The position numbers and the translations under genes are program-made. Shown piece by piece: positions 43,045 to 44,626 of a stretch of 44,626 bases of DNA. The notes beneath the pieces are model-generated. The model saw nothing but the letters and a program-made list of their open reading frames with translations, ran no database searches and was not told where the DNA came from. Position 1 is the stretch's first letter. Every line of letters starts with the position of its first letter. This DNA is from Bacteroidaceae bacterium (GTDB lineage Bacteria; Bacteroidota; Bacteroidia; Bacteroidales; Bacteroidaceae). The DNA lies in contig JAFZVY010000029.1 of assembly GCA_017617575.1 (NCBI GenBank), forward strand, positions 1-44,626, given 5' to 3'.

Positions 43045-44220
43045 ATGAAAAAGATATTATTTGTACTGACACTTGTTGTTGAAGCATCGCTGTGCTCTCT
43101 TTGCGCACAGCCAGCACAGAGTCGTGTTCAGAACAATAGAAATGCCAATTCTGCTACGAACAGAAGGACTACGACGAACAATAATCGTCGTACCACTACT
43201 AATCGTAACGCAAACAAGTCAGCGGATGCTCCTGCGGTCAGTCGTGCAGAACTGATGTTCCCAACAGCCGTGGACGTACCTGTTGAGGTGGATTGGCGTC
43301 GTGACCTCTATCGTGAGCTTGACCTCACGAAGGATGCAAATGCCGCTCTCTACTATCCTGTTCAGCAGCAAGGCAAACAGTTGAACCTTTTCACGCTTCT
43401 TTTCAAGCTCTTCCGCGATGACAAGATTCCTGTATATGAATACTACAGCGAGCGAGAGGATTTCTCTGCGGCACGTCGCATGAAGTTCAAGGATTTTCTT
43501 AGTAAGTTTGATATTGCCAGTGAGACGCAAGGCAATGCTATAAAGGTTGACGACAGTGATATTCCTTCCGCTTATGTGTTGAGCTACTATGTGAAGGAAA
43601 GTAGCTACTACGACCAGAATACAGCCACTTATCATAGTCGTGTCACTGCACTCTGTCCTGTCATGCACGAAGACTATGGCTTTGGCTCAGACCTCCCAAC
43701 ATTCGGAGACGAGGAAAACGAGGAAGGTGCAGAGGAGGAAGAACCAGCACCTACAGCCACAAAGAAGCCAATGTTCTGGGTAAAGTATGACGATATTGAG
43801 AAATACCTGAGCAGCCACACCATTATGACTTCCAATGTCAATAATGCAGCAACAATGTCAATGGCAGATTTCTTTGCTACCAACAAGTACAAGGGAACAA
43901 TCTACATGACAAACAACATGCAAGGCAAGCTCTTGGCAGAGAAAGCTAAGCCATCAGAGGTAAAGAAGGAGCAGGCACGCATCGAGAAGGAGATGAAGGA
44001 CTTTGAGCAGCATATATGGGCAACTCCTGTTGACTCAGCTGAGCTTGCTCGTCGTGACAGCATAGCCAAGTTTCAGATAAAGAAGAAGGCTGTCGTTACA
44101 AACACACGTCGTGGACAGACATCCACAGGCAACGCAACCGTCCAAAGCTCTGCAAAGAAGGAGAAAGCTCCAAAGGCATCATCAGGTCCACGTGTGTCTG
44201 CTCGTCGTCAGAGACACTAA
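43045..44220 (+). CDS. gldN: GldN/PorN type IX secretion periplasmic ring protein
   Basis: 391 residues with a signal peptide (about 1-21, SLCAQ). A low-complexity Asn/Arg/Thr stretch (about 27-55) precedes the conserved GldN core (DVPVEVDWRRDLYRELDLTK..., YPVQQQGKQLNLFTLLFKLF). An acidic Glu-rich loop is at about 222-236 and a basic Lys/Ser tail ends RRQRH. It partners with GldK in the outer ring. It starts 15 bases after gldM and ends the operon before a terminator. Confidence 0.93.
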   Translation: MKKILFVLTLVVEASLCSLCAQPAQSRVQNNRNANSATNRRTTTNNNRRTTTNRNANKSADAPAVSRAELMFPTAVDVPVEVDWRRDLYRELDLTKDANAALYYPVQQQGKQLNLFTLLFKLFRDDKIPVYEYYSEREDFSAARRMKFKDFLSKFDIASETQGNAIKVDDSDIPSAYVLSYYVKESSYYDQNTATYHSRVTALCPVMHEDYGFGSDLPTFGDEENEEGAEEEEPAPTATKKPMFWVKYDDIEKYLSSHTIMTSNVNNAATMSMADFFATNKYKGTIYMTNNMQGKLLAEKAKPSEVKKEQARIEKEMKDFEQHIWATPVDSAELARRDSIAKFQIKKKAVVTNTRRGQTSTGNATVQSSAKKEKAPKASSGPRVSARRQRH

Positions 44221-44320
44221 TAAATTCAAATACCATATAATACGGTATTTATACCAGATGAATTGACAGAAATATAAAACTGGATTTCAGTAAAGAAATA
44301 ACACATAAAACAATAAAAAG

Positions 44321-44358
44321 CAACTTGGAACGAGGCTCTTCGTTCCAAGTTGTTTTTT
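44321..44358 (+). terminator. terminator of the T9SS operon
   Basis: CAACTTGGAACGA (44321-44333) pairs perfectly with TCGTTCCAAGTTG (44340-44352), followed by TTTTTT. The stem is nearly the same as that at 29224-29263. Confidence 0.9.
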
Positions 44359-44485
44359 GTCTATAATCCATGTCTAAATTCAATCCTCGATTGATATGCA
44401 ACATCGAACATCGTTCGATGTTATAAATCAATCCTCATACGATGTTATATATCGAACGAGAATTGGATTTGCACATCAATAACTA
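44321..44485 (-). repeat. 165-bp structured dispersed repeat, copy 2 (inverted)
   Basis: Read on the minus strand from 44485, it starts TAGTTATTGATGTGC, passes CGATGTTGCATATC and TTATAGACAAAAAACAACTT, and ends in the terminator stem: the order and length of copy 1 at 29100-29263. Internally it has its own perfect hairpin AACATCGAAC / GTTCGATGTT (44400-44422). The rest of the 331-base gap 44221-44551 shows only the promoter below. Confidence 0.8.
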
Positions 44486-44539
44486 TGGGTCAGCGGATTT
44501 ACCCTGTTGGTGAAGCCTCAAGAAATCCGAATAAAGTGT

Positions 44540-44547
44540 TATCTTTG
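44540..44547 (+). promoter_or_regulatory. -7 element before the right-edge gene
   Basis: TATCTTTG followed by CAGC, 4 bases before the ATG at 44552. Such a very short leader is seen in insertion-sequence genes. No -33 partner was found at the usual distance. Confidence 0.5.
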
Positions 44548-44551
44548 CAGC

Positions 44552-44626
44552 ATGAATTCAGACAAATTATTACGTGCTATACTTCCGGAAGTGTTGATAG
44601 ACAATTTTGATGTGGTAAATTTCGAA
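44552..44626 (+). CDS. start of a probable ISAon1-type transposase N-terminal protein, 3' partial
   Basis: 25 codons are visible before the window ends, including LLRAILPEVLIDNFDVVNFE. This resembles the beginning of the short protein encoded upstream of ISAon1-family transposases (pattern L-L-x-x-x-L-P-E-x-L-x-x-x-F-x-x-V). The fragment is short, so the assignment is tentative. If right, an insertion sequence lies immediately beyond the 165-bp repeat. Confidence 0.5.
   Translation, partial: MNSDKLLRAILPEVLIDNFDVVNFE

Noticed and set aside
1-44626. tRNA, rRNA and riboswitch genes
   Set aside because: No cloverleaf arms with GGTTCGA-type T loops, no rRNA core motifs and no known riboswitch cores were seen in the gaps on either strand.

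Overview
The window looks like chromosome from a Prevotella-type Bacteroidota. Promoters follow the Bacteroidota pattern (TTTG or TTG, 19-21 bases, then TAnnTTTG) rather than sigma70. Start codons have weak ribosome binding sites. The gene content includes GLPGLI, PorP/SprF and GldKLMN proteins, and there is a probable ISAon1-type transposase at the right edge. No rRNA, tRNA or CRISPR array was seen.

Layout. 1-6253: an AT-rich accessory block with an ABC-2 exporter (ATPase cut by the left edge, plus permease), a large outer-membrane beta-barrel protein, a GLPGLI protein and a CPBP-like membrane protein whose 3' end runs into a fossil of an AAA ATPase. 6254-7730: small DUF3791-like genes among intergenic repeats. 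7731-11177 (minus): pyrG and a purF-type amidotransferase. 11342-15000: a second AT-rich accessory block, with a C39-peptidase ABC exporter (minus) divergent from a three-gene operon for a double-glycine-leader peptide, a small secreted protein and a secreted two-domain aspartic protease. 15531-21023: the threonine operon thrA, an ApgM-type enzyme (the proposed homoserine kinase substitute) and thrC. 21207-28876: a PgpH-like HD phosphohydrolase, two SGNH proteins, an MBOAT acyltransferase and a TPR protein, most likely an envelope O-acylation module. 29282-32599: a lipoprotein, a PafA-like phosphatase and a small outer-membrane barrel. 32932-34437: cysS. 34628-37427: a small membrane protein, a small protein with a type IX secretion (T9SS) sorting domain and a zinc metalloprotease, in overlapping frames. 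37837-44220: the T9SS core porP, gldK, gldL, gldM, gldN. 44552-end: the start of a transposase gene.

The housekeeping genes are clearly more GC-rich than the two accessory blocks, whose codons are strongly A/T-ending; this suggests horizontal acquisition. The two blocks flank pyrG/purF. Together they have the parts of a peptide export, maturation and immunity system.

The least explained signal is in the intergenic DNA. Six to eight separate gaps carry short motifs repeated at an 11-bp step (22-23 bp in one case). The motif differs from gap to gap while the step is kept. There is also a structured repeat of about 165 bp present twice in opposite orientation, each copy ending in a strong terminator hairpin. 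Two further families of paired inverted repeats fill the spaces between genes.
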